A DNA stretch of 59,453 nucleotides from Chrysochromulina parva. Its lineage: Eukaryota; Haptophyta; Prymnesiales; Chrysochromulinaceae. The translations under genes were made by a program, and so were the position numbers. Position 1 is the first letter of the stretch. Each line of letters opens with the position of its first letter. The stretch spans positions 1-59,453 of the forward strand of contig PJAB01000027.1 of NCBI GenBank assembly GCA_002887195.1. Reading direction: 5' to 3'. Shown in pieces: positions 40,715 through 50,170 of this stretch. The notes under the pieces are model-generated. The model ran no database searches, was not told where the DNA came from, and saw only the letters and a list, made by a program, of their open reading frames with translations.

Positions 40715-41854
40715 TCATAATTCAATGATCCGATCGAGTCCGAGAGCGTCTACATGCGCCTGCACAACCTTCACGTTCTGCTCGCCCGTGTTGGTCGCCT
40801 TCAAGCACATGCGGTCATACCAGCAGACCACCTGCCGCTGGCGGCGCTTGCGCTCGGCGGACCACGGCAGCTCGTGCGCGAGCATGCGCGACATGCCACG
40901 CAGCACGTCCACATCACTCACGACTGCGTCCGTCTCTGAAAAGAAGCCCTTCGCGAGCGTTAGGACGGGAGACTGGGTGTAAAAGTTATCCATGATGGTG
41001 CCTCCATTGAGCGTGACTGTGAAGAGCGCAGAGGCGGTCAGGAAGTTGATCGAGGCACGCGACTCATAGACCCTCGTGTAGCTCGCGCGGAGCCGCCGGA
41101 TGCGCCGCAGTTGCTCTGAGCGCGCCTCGCCGCGTAGATGCGGATGGACCTTGATGACCAGCGACAGGTTCTGCGCGCGGCAAAAGTCGACCGCTCGATC
41201 AAGCAGCTGGGGATAGCTGATCGCGCTGTACTGGCGCACGGACAGGTCATCAAACTTTTGCGTCGGGATGAAGATGTAGCGACGCACGATGGAAGCCGGG
41301 ATGTCAACCACGCGCGACTGCGGCCGCTTGCTCGAGTCGCTTTCCAGATGCTCGCGGATGTGTGCCTCGCACTTCGCCTCATCGAACGGTGGCCGCTGCA
41401 CGCGCGAGTTGAGTGATGAGACATAGTACGAGTCGCCCAGGAAGCCCTTGGGATCAACGGTCACGGAGGCCTTTGTCATGCCGTTCTCGTACCACAGCCT
41501 CGGCACCGTCGCATCATTCAGAAGCTTCTGAACGATGGGGCTGCGCTTCGTCCCCTTGTCAGCAAAATACGCGAACCAGGCGATCGCAATGGCAGGTTTG
41601 CCATACTTGGACACCGATCGGTCATCAATCCACTCAAATCCAAGCAGTTGCTCCCGTGCTTGATCCGGCCTGATGCTCAGTCCGCCGGCAACATCGATGA
41701 GCACTCGATGCCCGCGGCGCTGCAGCTCGAGCGCGGTGGCTTTGAGGGCAACAAAGCGAGGATCGCCATGCTGAGCGTCGCATCCGCCAGCCTTGCACTG
41801 AGTGATAGACTTGGGGTTGTTCATGAAGATCATCAGGATTGTGGCAGGAGGCAT
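40715..41854 (-). CDS. capsule-polysaccharide-type glycosyltransferase-like protein
   Basis: The 379-aa protein starts MPPATILMIFMNNPKSI. It resembles the GT-B-like capsule/KDO transferase group (KpsS/KpsC, Capsule_synth). Supporting segments are IFIPTQKFDDLSVRQYS, LVIKVHPHLRGEARSEQLRRI and the donor-site-like ESRASINFLTASALFTVTLNGGTIMDNF ... PVLTLAKGFF. The last parallels the conserved tail in which a sugar-nucleotide enzyme checks a surface polysaccharide. No signal peptide is obvious at the chosen start. The frame continues upstream to 42121 through a 35-bp direct repeat. That extension (two identical CACNSGLVV copies) looks non-coding. A role in cell-surface or scale polysaccharide is plausible but inferred. 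Confidence 0.6.
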   Translation of the reverse strand: MPPATILMIFMNNPKSITQCKAGGCDAQHGDPRFVALKATALELQRRGHRVLIDVAGGLSIRPDQAREQLLGFEWIDDRSVSKYGKPAIAIAWFAYFADKGTKRSPIVQKLLNDATVPRLWYENGMTKASVTVDPKGFLGDSYYVSSLNSRVQRPPFDEAKCEAHIREHLESDSSKRPQSRVVDIPASIVRRYIFIPTQKFDDLSVRQYSAISYPQLLDRAVDFCRAQNLSLVIKVHPHLRGEARSEQLRRIRRLRASYTRVYESRASINFLTASALFTVTLNGGTIMDNFYTQSPVLTLAKGFFSETDAVVSDVDVLRGMSRMLAHELPWSAERKRRQRQVVCWYDRMCLKATNTGEQNVKVVQAHVDALGLDRIIEL

Positions 41855-42340
41855 GGTGGGTTGGAACCACAGGTCTGAACGTGCACGCAATCGAGATTCG
41901 TCAAATTCCAGCCTGACAACAAGACCCGAATTGCATGCGCAGCCTGTTCCAGCCTTGACAACAAGACCCGAATTGCATGCGCAGCCTGTTTTCATGATTT
42001 CTTCAGCTACGGCCGACTCCCAAACCAGTCGAGTGCCGAGTGCCCGTGCCCGGCGTGCCGGGTGCCCGGTTGCGGTTCCGCTTTGAGTGAAGTCTGAAGA
42101 CGGACTGACGACTGAGTGCACACATGGAGACTGATCGGATGTGCGTCTCCACGATGTTTGAGTATTGTGTGCTTTGCCTTCTTGCTATTATCCGATCATA
42201 ACCGCGTCCCTACATGATCACGCGTACCCAACGCCCGGAACGCGTACCCTTAAAAACGTGGTGCCGTGCCTGTGACCTGTGCGCGGGCTCACGACGACTC
42301 CGATTCGTCCGCAGCGCTCACGGGTCCACGCAACCTCCGT
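41855..42340. repeat. upstream region with 35-bp direct repeat
   Basis: Two identical 35-bp copies (41914-41948 and 41956-41990; TGACAACAAGACCCGAATTG onward) sit 42 bp apart, about 60 bp upstream of the glycosyltransferase-like start. They may be in the promoter or 5' UTR. The rest of the gap to 42340 shows nothing recognisable. Confidence 0.75.
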
Positions 42341-43750
42341 TCAAAGCAACCGTCCGTCGGGCGCCACATCGACGTAGACCGTCTGCCCGTTGGCGGCGAG
42401 CGCGAGCTTCTTGAGCGCATAGCCCGTCGTCGGCACCGCCTTCACGTACCCTGCAGGGCACTTTGCATTCTCCACGACCCACTGGGTGTCGTCCTCGACC
42501 TTGCGGCACGCCATGGGCGTGCGCGCCGTGCAGTCGGATGTGGGCGGCCCAGTGTCGACGATGCCCATCTTGCCCGACGGGAGCACGCCCATGCAGCCGC
42601 TCGTGAGTCCCGGCCTCCAGGCGGCCCGGTCGACTGCCCAGACATAACTCTCAATGTCCTCAGGCTGGACGTAGTTGGGTGAGAGGATGTTCACAGCGCA
42701 GTCCATCGCATTGGCGATGCTCCTGGTCCCTACGTCGCCCTTGCGCCCCCAGCCGAGGCCACGCACGAGGCTCTTTTTGATCTTCGAGGACGCGTTGTAC
42801 GTGACCGGCGCGTACCACGAATCGAAAGCCTCGCCCTCGATCGTGCAATCTGGGAATTGGGCCACTGAGCCCATCTGATGATTCCACAGCGCTGGCACGA
42901 AGACGAGATCCCTGCTGTCTGCCTTGAAGCCGTTGTCGTGATCCTCGAAGATGACGCGCTTGCCCATCCGGAGCATCTGCTCGCGCGAGTAGCCTCTCGG
43001 GTCGCCCTCTTCGACCGCCCAGATCATGTTGCCGAAGACGGCTTCCATGTCGTCGTAGGCCGACTTGCACTGCGACTTGAGAGAGACACTCTCTGGCTTG
43101 GCGTCGAGGTAGAGGATGACAATCTCCTCGGGATTGGCGTCCATCCACCCCTTGATTTCGAGCAGCATTTTCTTGTACGGCACGTTCGTTCCTATGCACG
43201 AGAGCTTCGTCGCGTTCCAGCCGAGGTCGATGCCCTTCTCTTTGGCCGCTGCGTCGGCCTGGACGATGAGCACCGGGTCGAGCGGAATGGGCGAGTGGCA
43301 GACGTAAATCTTGTCGAGCTCGGCGGGTCCCTTGAACGGCACGTTGAAGTAGCCCGAGTTGATGTCAATCTCGAGGTGCCGCAGGCCCATACGCAGCTGG
43401 TCGAGCAGTGAGAATGTATTGCACACGCCCTCGCCAAGGTTGTCAGAGGTGTACACGGGGTAGTGCGGCAGCAGCGTGCTGATGTAATCCTGCTCGATGC
43501 CAAATCCGTATGCCTGCGTGATCGCACTGTTGTGGGTGCCGATCATCGTCGTGCGCACCAGAGGCTCGTTACGTTGCAGCTCACGGATGAAGGCCATTCC
43601 GCCATCAACCCAAGGATCGGTCGGGACAGTGCCGATATTGCAAAGGTCATCGCACATCACGCCGTTGCACATTTTTGTGCGCTGCGTGCAGTTGGCCGTG
43701 TCACGTCCATGCACTAGTACTGGCAGCAGGAGGGCGTTCAGGACTCTCAT
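42341..43750 (-). CDS. PI-PLC-X-like secreted phosphodiesterase
   Basis: The 469-aa protein has a clear signal peptide (MRVLNALLLPVLVHGRD). It belongs to the TIM-barrel phosphatidylinositol phospholipase C / PLC-X superfamily. The first catalytic His lies in RTTMIGTHNSAIT, the metal or acid residues in GLRHLEIDINSGY, and the second His in YVCHSPIPLDP. Further barrel strands are EEIVILYLDAKPES and GKRVIFEDHDNG. The C-terminal part has many Cys and Trp (SYVWAVDRAAWRP, CTARTPMACRKVEDDTQW), as in secreted algal and fungal relatives. Whether it acts on phosphoinositides or other phosphodiesters is not decidable. Confidence 0.78.
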   Translation of the reverse strand: MRVLNALLLPVLVHGRDTANCTQRTKMCNGVMCDDLCNIGTVPTDPWVDGGMAFIRELQRNEPLVRTTMIGTHNSAITQAYGFGIEQDYISTLLPHYPVYTSDNLGEGVCNTFSLLDQLRMGLRHLEIDINSGYFNVPFKGPAELDKIYVCHSPIPLDPVLIVQADAAAKEKGIDLGWNATKLSCIGTNVPYKKMLLEIKGWMDANPEEIVILYLDAKPESVSLKSQCKSAYDDMEAVFGNMIWAVEEGDPRGYSREQMLRMGKRVIFEDHDNGFKADSRDLVFVPALWNHQMGSVAQFPDCTIEGEAFDSWYAPVTYNASSKIKKSLVRGLGWGRKGDVGTRSIANAMDCAVNILSPNYVQPEDIESYVWAVDRAAWRPGLTSGCMGVLPSGKMGIVDTGPPTSDCTARTPMACRKVEDDTQWVVENAKCPAGYVKAVPTTGYALKKLALAANGQTVYVDVAPDGRLL

Positions 43751-44112
43751 CGCACTACAACTTTCTGTGGCCGTCGGCCGACGGTGCAGGGTTTGGTGCA
43801 GGCCGTCGGCGATGCCGAGAGCGAGACTCACGTTCACGTTCACGTTCGGCGCTGCCGAGACTTCTCCTACCCCACAGTTCGATGAAGTGAATTAACACGT
43901 TTCGTCAATCTACTTCGCGGTTCGCCACTCCTGGAGCCTGGTTCTGAGTCTCACGCCCGTCCATGCGCCGTCCCACGGGGTCGCAGACGACGTTGAGACG
44001 TACCCAGGTGTGCACGCACGGAGCGCACCGTGCAACTACCACACAGCGCTGGCTGCTGACACACGCATCGTCCGCTCTCGGCTCTCAGTTACTCGTATAG
44101 TGTCACGCGATC
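43751..44112. other. intergenic
   Basis: These 362 bp between two minus-strand genes include the probable promoter of the phosphodiesterase gene. A CACGTTCACGTTCACGTT run lies near 43829-43848. No gene seen. Confidence 0.35.
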
Positions 44113-45692
44113 TCACGCGATCTCGATGGCCTCGGCGCCCCTTGCAGGCGTCTTCGGCTCGGCCGCCGCTATCTCTCTCAGCATCTCCAGCTCGTCCGCA
44201 GTGAGCGGCGGCGGAGTTTCGTCGGCGTCGGTGGCGTCTTCGTCCGGCTCGGCTGGGATTGAGACGAAGCACACGCAGAAGCGGTCCGCATCGAGAAGCA
44301 TCAGCGCGTCGCCGTTTGCATTCCACTCGATCTGAGTGATGCTCAGCTCGTGCGCAGCGGGCAGCGGAGCCGTGCGGCAGCCACGCGGCGACCACATGTA
44401 CACCTTGGACGCGCCAGTGCACAGCGCCAGCAACTGGAGCTTCGGATGCCACGCGGCTGCGCGCACGTGCCCTTGCTGCAGCAGCACCGAGTGGAGCAGC
44501 AGCGTGGCGCCGTCCCATACCCAGAGGGCACGCGGCATGTTGTCGTTACGCGTGAAGAGGAAGCGGCCACCGGCAGACCACTTGAGCAGGCCTACGCCCA
44601 TCATCGGTTTGGCCTTGTCTGGGTTGGGGCGCAGCGCGGGCACGCTCAACGGCAACCGGCGCGCCGCGTACCCGCCTCCTTCCGCCTCGGGTTCGACCCA
44701 CGCAACACCGTCCTCAGAGAAGGAGTGGTGCACCTGAGTAGGGTGGGCCAGCGTCAGGGTCGGGGTCGGGGGTCGGGTCAGGGTTCGGATTCAGGTTCGG
44801 TTTAGGGAACCAGGGTCAGGGTTAGGGTTAGGGTCAGGGATCGGGCAAGGGTTACGTCCTCCGAGAAGGAGGGATGCACCTGTGTGGGGTGAGAGCACTC
44901 AGCGAGCCGCTGCCACGTGAGCGAGTTGAGCACACGCACGCGCTCGTCGTACGAGCCAATTGCGAGTAGGTGCCCGAGGGGGTGCCATTCAAACGTCTTT
45001 ACGCCAAGCGCGTGCTCATACGGCCTATACGTCTGCAGCAGCTGCCCCTCGGCGGAGTAGAGAAGCACCTGGTACTGGAGAATTGTGTCTACGATGCAGA
45101 GCACTTCGCCGCCCGGCGCCCACTTGAGGTCCTCCAGGTCGGTCGACGCCACCGGGAACGTGCGCAGCGGCTTCCAGCCATCGGTCAGAAAGAGGCCCAC
45201 GGAGTCGCGTGCATCCGTGCGCTCCGCGAGCGCCATCACCGTGCCGTCGCGTGTGAAGTCGATGCCGGCTCCCACGTGCTTCGGGAATCGGATGTAGTAG
45301 ACGGAGCGATCGCACAGCGACCAAATGGTGATGCGCAGTCGGAAGTCGGCCGTGGCGAGCACGTGCCGGCCGTCTGGGCTGAAGCGTGCGTGTGCGAGGC
45401 CCACAGGTCCCTCGTCGATCTTGCAGTGCCACTCTTTGTTGCTCACGCTCCAGACCTGCGCGACACCCCGTTTGGGTATGCTGCACAGCACGTACTCGGA
45501 GTCGAAGCTCCACTCCACATCCTCAATGGCATCTACGCACCCATAGAGCTGCACGATCTGCAGCGTGTCCACGTCGCGGATCACGAGGCGGTAGCCCGCG
45601 GCGGTCGCGATGAGGCGGCCGTCTGGAGAGAAGCGCACGTGGCCACCGCTCTGCGAGTGGCACTCAGAGTACTGCAACAAGTCGTTGGACAT
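44113..45692 (-). CDS. WRAP73: WD40 protein WRAP73 (WDR8), two exons
   Basis: Exons 45692-44880 and 44733-44113 (phase 0) encode 477 aa, close to the animal protein's length. WRAP73 acts at centrosomes, basal bodies and spindle poles. The match is strong in order and wording: YRLVIRDVDTLQIVQLYGC, KRGVAQVWSVSNKEWHCKIDEG, FRLRITIWSLCDRSVYYIRFPK, TRDGTVMALAERTDARD, WHPLGHLLAIGSYDERVRVLN, then after the splice KPMMGVGLLKWSAGGRFLFTRNDNMP and LLALCTGASKVYMWSPRG. The C-terminal 50 residues are acidic. Presence implies centriole/basal-body biology, consistent with a flagellated alga. The intron is unusual (see its own entry). Confidence 0.93.
44734..44879 (-). other. WRAP73 intron (146 bp), duplicated boundary, telomere-like core
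   Basis: The donor CACACAG|GTGCATCC and acceptor CTACTCAG|GTGCACC join Gln to Val in phase 0. The intron's first 25 bases match the first 25 of exon 2 at 22 positions, and the preceding CACCC..CAG is also shared. The core (about 44755-44850) is made of GGGTTAGGG/GGGTCAGGG units on the + strand. Confidence 0.9.
44755..44850. repeat. degenerate TTAGGG-like interstitial repeat
   Basis: On the + strand, GGGTTAGGGTTAGGGTCAGGG (about 44818-44838) and flanking GGGTCAGGGTTCGG-type units form an interstitial telomere-like tract inside the WRAP73 intron. Confidence 0.8.
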
Positions 45693-46153
45693 GCTGAAAA
45701 TTCTCTTTCAAGCGCGCGGATGGACATCGCGTGCATGTCGCGCGGTACGAATTCGCGCGCCTTCATCGTATCTTCACAGGCCAGTCCGTTCACAGGTCAA
45801 AGTTTAGAGACGACAAGGATTCCGGGCGGGCGTGCATATTATGAGTCGAGGTCCCCCATGAGGATCCCCGGGCCCAGTAAGGAGGAGGGAGCGAGGGACG
45901 CTGCAGACCGGACCGGCACCAGGCAGCAGGCACCGGCGCATACCACTTACCAGAGAAGTCCACGACTCCAAGGACCAAGCTCGAAGCTGTAGGACCCGGA
46001 GCGCAGACTGACGCCCACGGAGGAGACGAGAGGGCCCCAGAGAATGCCCTGCAAAATTTGCTTACTGTTATACAATTGTTTGGACACATCGTGCTCATAT
46101 TATAAGTACCTCAGAACATGCATGGAGTTTATCTCATCAGGGGAGCAGGGCTC
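45693..46153. other. intergenic
   Basis: No gene is supported between WRAP73 and the SPR-repeat gene, both on the minus strand. An AT-rich patch at about 46055-46105 precedes the stop of the upstream gene. The WRAP73 promoter should lie just right of 45692. Confidence 0.35.
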
Positions 46154-48913
46154 CTAGCCGCGCTTGATCCCGAGGACAGTCTTCCTAAATTTTCGCGCCT
46201 CCTGGAGGGTGACCTTGCCGTTCGGCTCGACCTCGGCGCCCTTCTCGCAACGGCGGATCAGGCCTTTGACGAGGTGGCGTACGCACTCGCACGGCGGAAT
46301 CGCCGGCGGCTGGTGCCAGGGCACGGCGCGCTCTTTTATGAGGACAGTGAGCGCGTTCGCGTTGTTTGCGCGAGCCCACACCAGGTACTCGAGCGCGTCG
46401 TCATGGCCGGCGGCTTTCATCGTGCTCTCGTCCGGCCACGCCTTCTGCAACGCAATTCTGCACAGGCATTCGAGCCAGTCCTCAAAGCTTAAACTCGCCA
46501 GTTTCTTGATGCACGATGCGTCGTACTCGTCAACGACGCGCATCCGTGCCCAGACGAATGCCAAGACAACAGCACGCTCTGAGAGATCCTGATCAATCAA
46601 CTGCATGGCGCTAACAAAGTCCAGCCAATCATCGATACACACGCGCTGCCCCCATGGCCATTTTCCGGGGTCCTTACGCTCCTCGCTCGTGAAGGCAGAG
46701 AAAATCGCGAGCAGCGACGGCTTCTCCGCTCGCAGCACCTGTTCCACCTCGTCCGTGTAGCAGTAAGCGCGTCGATAATCGTTCGACGTCTGCGTCAGCT
46801 CCGGCGGCAGGTTGGGCACCACGTCCTTCGTGAGGAGCACTTGCACTGCTTCTGAGACGCCCGCAATTCTGGGCGTGGAGCGCGTGCCTTTAAGAACGTA
46901 CCTCATGATGGCAATCCGCACGAGAGCTTGCAGCCACTCGTGGCGCTCGAACGTGCGCACGCTCGAGTGAAGCCCGACAACTTTCGTGACAGCCCGCGCC
47001 TTGCCCCAGAGCATAGGAGCCAGCGGTGGGGCGGCAGCCGGGGCGGCAGCCGGGGGCGCCGCTGTGGTTGGGGCACTTGCAATCGGCGTCGCAGGCCTCT
47101 TTGCCCCATCGCCTGCAAGCGTCGGAGAGGCACGCCTTGACTGCCTCTCCGACGGCGGCTCGAGCGAATTGATCAGCACGAACAGCTGATCGAGATGTGC
47201 AGCCTTGCAATTTGTGGAGGCCGGGTCGACAAGCTTGGCTTCTTTGATGAACGACAGAAAGGCGTTCGAGTTGATCGCGTTGATGCCACCGGACCCCAGC
47301 GAGGCAAGGTAGTCGAAGGCCGAGTACACCAGCCACACGTTGGAGAGCAGGCACCGACGGACCTTCTCTACCTCACCTGCGTCGTTATCGTCGTGGTTTT
47401 TGCGTACATACTCCCCGATCCCATAGTGGAGCGCCCTCTCCCAGTCGCAGTTGAACGCGCGCTCCATACATTCCTGCGAGTCGAAAATGCTCTTCGAGTC
47501 GCTTTGCTTTGCACGCGGCTGCCAGATGCTGGACTCTTCGGCCTTGGGCTTCTCCGCCGTAACGGCTACGACGGCACTGCGCCACCTCTTTCGGCCACCA
47601 TCGTCCTTCTTGATGGCCTTGGTCCCAAAGTCTCCCCCTAGCCCTTGTCTCTGCCCCACCAGTCGCTCGCGTTGCACGGCCAATAGCGCCGTTGCAAATT
47701 CCTTGGTAATGGGGACGTCGGCGGGTGTTGCTTGCGCGCCGCGAAGAGCACTGACTGCTTCGTGCACGTGCTTGTCGTGCTGGTGGTCAAAGCGCCGGGC
47801 GTCATCGATGACCGAGCAGCTCAGCGAGGGCTTCCACCACCCTGGCTTCGTGCGCACAATCTTTTGCTTGAGGCTGAGCTTCATGAGCGTCTCTAGCCGT
47901 CTCTGCTCGCGCGAGATGTCATCCCACGTCGCAGGGAGCGCCTCGCCGTATGGGCGCGAGAGTTCGCGGGCCTTCCTGAGGATTTCAGCGCCCGAGGTAG
48001 GCTTTCGCACCTGGATCAATGGTTTGGCTGTGGACGGCACCATTGGGACTTGCGCAGCAGCTGAAAGAGTGAAGATCGGTCCCTCGGCCGCCTTGGTAGC
48101 GTGCACTGGCGCCGGTGAGAGTGAGGCCAGTGGGGGTGGTAGATCGAGGGGCGGCGGCACTCCAACCACGATGGACATGGGTTGCCGTTCAGGAGAGAAG
48201 GCTGTCTCCTCTGGCGCGAGCGCAGCGTCCTGCTCGCCTGCAGCAAGTGGACCGCCGACGAAGCCTTGTCGAGCAGGACCGCCAGGGCTGCATGAACTGC
48301 GAGGGCTGCGAGGGCTGCGAGGGCTGCGAGGGCTGCGAGGGCTGCGACGGCCGATGCCCGGCCTGCTGCTCGGGCTGCTCGGGCTGCCAGGACTGCGACG
48401 GCCGCCACTCGCCCTGCTGCCCGGGCTGCTAGGACGAGGCTCAGGGGATGACTCATTGCGAGAACGCAGCTCCTTTTCGAGGTGGTCGATCTGTAGCCGA
48501 AGCGGCAGAAGGCGAAGACGGTCTGCAAATGGATCCTGGAAGCGGCGCACTGCAGGCGACGTGTTTGCCTGGCGCTGCTGCGTCTGACTCTCAGACGATG
48601 GCCACGATGCACCATGAGATGGACCAAATGCTGAAGCTGGTCGCAAAGGGAGCGTCGAAGCTGAGCAGCTGATTGGCGACGCGCTCATCTGCGATGGCGT
48701 GCGTGGACGCCCGATAACAAGCGTCGATGGAGACGAGGCATGCTTGCTCATAAACTCAGTTGTGTTTATCATGACTGTTGCCTCGTATGCAGACGGTGTA
48801 GCAGACATTGGCCGCGGCGGTCGCAGTTCAGGTCGCAGTAGCTTCGCACTGGATATGCGCGTCGCAGGCGTCGCGGGGACATCGTCCTGGTGCCCTGAGG
48901 AGATCTTCACCAT
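46154..48913 (-). CDS. large SPR-repeat protein of unknown function
   Basis: From MVKISSGHQDD the product is 919 aa. The first 330 residues are Ser/Pro/Arg-rich, with about five SPR units (residues 180-205) from a 9-bp repeat; these are plausible phospho-sites. Residues 330-500 contain charged helices (EILRKARELSRPYGE, LEKELRSRNES). The C-terminal 400 residues look folded and contain two Trp-led helical blocks: FERHEWLQALVRIAIMRYVL and LSFEDWLECLCRIALQKAW. They have matching FVSAMQL/FSAFTS helices, suggesting an internal duplication. The end PNGKVTLQEARKFRKTVLGI is EF-hand-like. I do not recognise the family; a flagellar or cytoskeletal protein is a guess. The open frame extends to 49306 over the divergent PRA1 gene, which I exclude. 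Confidence 0.6.
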   Translation of the reverse strand: MVKISSGHQDDVPATPATRISSAKLLRPELRPPRPMSATPSAYEATVMINTTEFMSKHASSPSTLVIGRPRTPSQMSASPISCSASTLPLRPASAFGPSHGASWPSSESQTQQRQANTSPAVRRFQDPFADRLRLLPLRLQIDHLEKELRSRNESSPEPRPSSPGSRASGGRRSPGSPSSPSSRPGIGRRSPRSPRSPRSPRSPRSSCSPGGPARQGFVGGPLAAGEQDAALAPEETAFSPERQPMSIVVGVPPPLDLPPPLASLSPAPVHATKAAEGPIFTLSAAAQVPMVPSTAKPLIQVRKPTSGAEILRKARELSRPYGEALPATWDDISREQRRLETLMKLSLKQKIVRTKPGWWKPSLSCSVIDDARRFDHQHDKHVHEAVSALRGAQATPADVPITKEFATALLAVQRERLVGQRQGLGGDFGTKAIKKDDGGRKRWRSAVVAVTAEKPKAEESSIWQPRAKQSDSKSIFDSQECMERAFNCDWERALHYGIGEYVRKNHDDNDAGEVEKVRRCLLSNVWLVYSAFDYLASLGSGGINAINSNAFLSFIKEAKLVDPASTNCKAAHLDQLFVLINSLEPPSERQSRRASPTLAGDGAKRPATPIASAPTTAAPPAAAPAAAPPLAPMLWGKARAVTKVVGLHSSVRTFERHEWLQALVRIAIMRYVLKGTRSTPRIAGVSEAVQVLLTKDVVPNLPPELTQTSNDYRRAYCYTDEVEQVLRAEKPSLLAIFSAFTSEERKDPGKWPWGQRVCIDDWLDFVSAMQLIDQDLSERAVVLAFVWARMRVVDEYDASCIKKLASLSFEDWLECLCRIALQKAWPDESTMKAAGHDDALEYLVWARANNANALTVLIKERAVPWHQPPAIPPCECVRHLVKGLIRRCEKGAEVEPNGKVTLQEARKFRKTVLGIKRG
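48297..48350. repeat. 9-bp coding minisatellite (SPR repeat)
   Basis: Six GAGGGCTGC units lie in frame in the minus-strand gene, encoding SPR repeats. Related GGCTGCTCG/GGCTGCCAG units follow to about 48430. Confidence 0.85.
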
Positions 48914-49143
48914 GCTGCACGTCCGACGGAAAAAGGCCAGTCCGCGTGCCGAGAACCCGCCATCCGCGCGAAGAACCCGCGGTCGTCGCGCCGCCGCGGC
49001 ACGCTTTGAGTGCCTATGTAAACGACAACTTTTATGATTTCTTCTGCGATGGGTGGCAGGGGAGAAGAACTTCGGCGGAAAAATACACGAAACCCAAAAC
49101 GTAACCAACACGGTCGATCCTTCTCGCGGCAAGTCTGTGGAAC
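48914..49143. promoter_or_regulatory. short divergent promoter region
   Basis: These 230 bp separate the chosen starts of the SPR-repeat gene (-) and PRA1 (+), so a bidirectional promoter is likely. Exact boundaries depend on the start choices. Confidence 0.35.
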
Positions 49144-49752
49144 ATGGCGGCGGGCCACATGCATCCAGGGCTCGCGTCACTAGCGATGGAAGGCGCCATG
49201 TCCTCAGGAGCGGGTCGGCTGTCCTCGATCGTCGCACGCGCCAGGGGCTTCCTCGGCAACACCGAGGAGACACGCATGGCACTTGGCAAACTTGCCATCC
49301 TTGCACGGGCCTTCGTCTCGCCCACGCAGTTCTCGAAGCCCGCCGACCAGGCCGAATGCCTGCGTCGTGTGCGCTCCAACCTGAGCCACTTTCGCTACCT
49401 CTACGGCATAATCTATGTGTTCGTCTTGGGCTGGACTATTCTGAGCTCGCCGCTGCTACTCATAGGCCTCCTTGTCCTTGCTGCTGCCTGGATGTACTGC
49501 TTCGTGCTGACCAACCAGGACGAGGCGCTTGCGATTGGGGGCTTCGAGCTCCGGCGGAGGGAGAAGCTCCTCGTCCTCGTTCCCTTCAGCATCCTCGTTG
49601 TCACGCTGTCCGGCATGATCAACTCGCTCGTGTACGTCGTCATCCTCTCCACTCTCATCGCACTGCCGCATGCGTCCTTCCATGAGCCGCACGAGCTCGA
49701 CGCGCTCGATCAACTTGAGCTCGAGGGCCTCAAGAGTGGCATGGTCGGATGA
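49144..49752 (+). CDS. PRA1-family Rab acceptor membrane protein
   Basis: The 202-aa product matches PRA1 (prenylated Rab acceptor) proteins of ER/Golgi membranes, which bind prenylated Rab GTPases. Features are the pre-domain VRSNLSHFRYLYGIIYVFVLGWTIL, two paired hydrophobic hairpins (LLLIGLLVLAAAWMYCFVL and LLVLVPFSILVVTLSGMINSLVYVVILSTLIALPHASF), and the hydrophilic connecting loop. The closing motif LPHASFHEP corresponds to the conserved HASFR-like PRA1 signature. Length is normal. The start MAAGHMHPGLASL is the first in-frame ATG. Confidence 0.85.
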   Translation: MAAGHMHPGLASLAMEGAMSSGAGRLSSIVARARGFLGNTEETRMALGKLAILARAFVSPTQFSKPADQAECLRRVRSNLSHFRYLYGIIYVFVLGWTILSSPLLLIGLLVLAAAWMYCFVLTNQDEALAIGGFELRRREKLLVLVPFSILVVTLSGMINSLVYVVILSTLIALPHASFHEPHELDALDQLELEGLKSGMVG

Positions 49753-50170
49753 GAGGCATCGCGAGAGGCAGTTATGTGCCCCCCCGGTCGCATCTGCAAT
49801 GCTGCGGACCCGAGTCCGAGTCCCACGATCGCCACAGCCCACGGAACACTACTCGTACGCTTAAACAGTGAACTGTCATGATTTTACTTTTGTTGTCATG
49901 AAAAAAAGGACAAGAAAGTGATTGTCAGGAGTGGAATCGCGGAAAAGGAATCTATTCGCTAACGCCCCGATTAGGATTCGTGAATTCACACAGCGAATCT
50001 CCGCGCGGAGCCCAGGTGCGCAATATGCGGTCAGACCACGCCACGTCCGCCACGCCTGTGCCAGCCCGATCGACTTGGGTGCATCTGGCTCCAGACGCGC
50101 ACACTGCTCTCAAACCTAGCTGCCGCTCTCCTTCACACAGGATACACCCTTTTGTGTGGACAGGTGAGAC
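49753..50170. promoter_or_regulatory. intergenic upstream of phosphoglucomutase
   Basis: This 418-bp region precedes the new first exon of the phosphoglucomutase gene and presumably holds its promoter. An AT-rich A/T-tract lies near 49865-49925. No gene seen. Confidence 0.35.

Noticed and set aside
48297..48430. regular short repeats suggesting a CRISPR array
   Set aside because: Units are 9 bp, contiguous, without spacers, and in frame within a eukaryotic gene.
46154..49306. extension of the SPR-repeat ORF to 1050 aa
   Set aside because: The extra N-terminal part runs antisense through the well-supported PRA1 gene; an in-frame ATG at 48913 avoids it.
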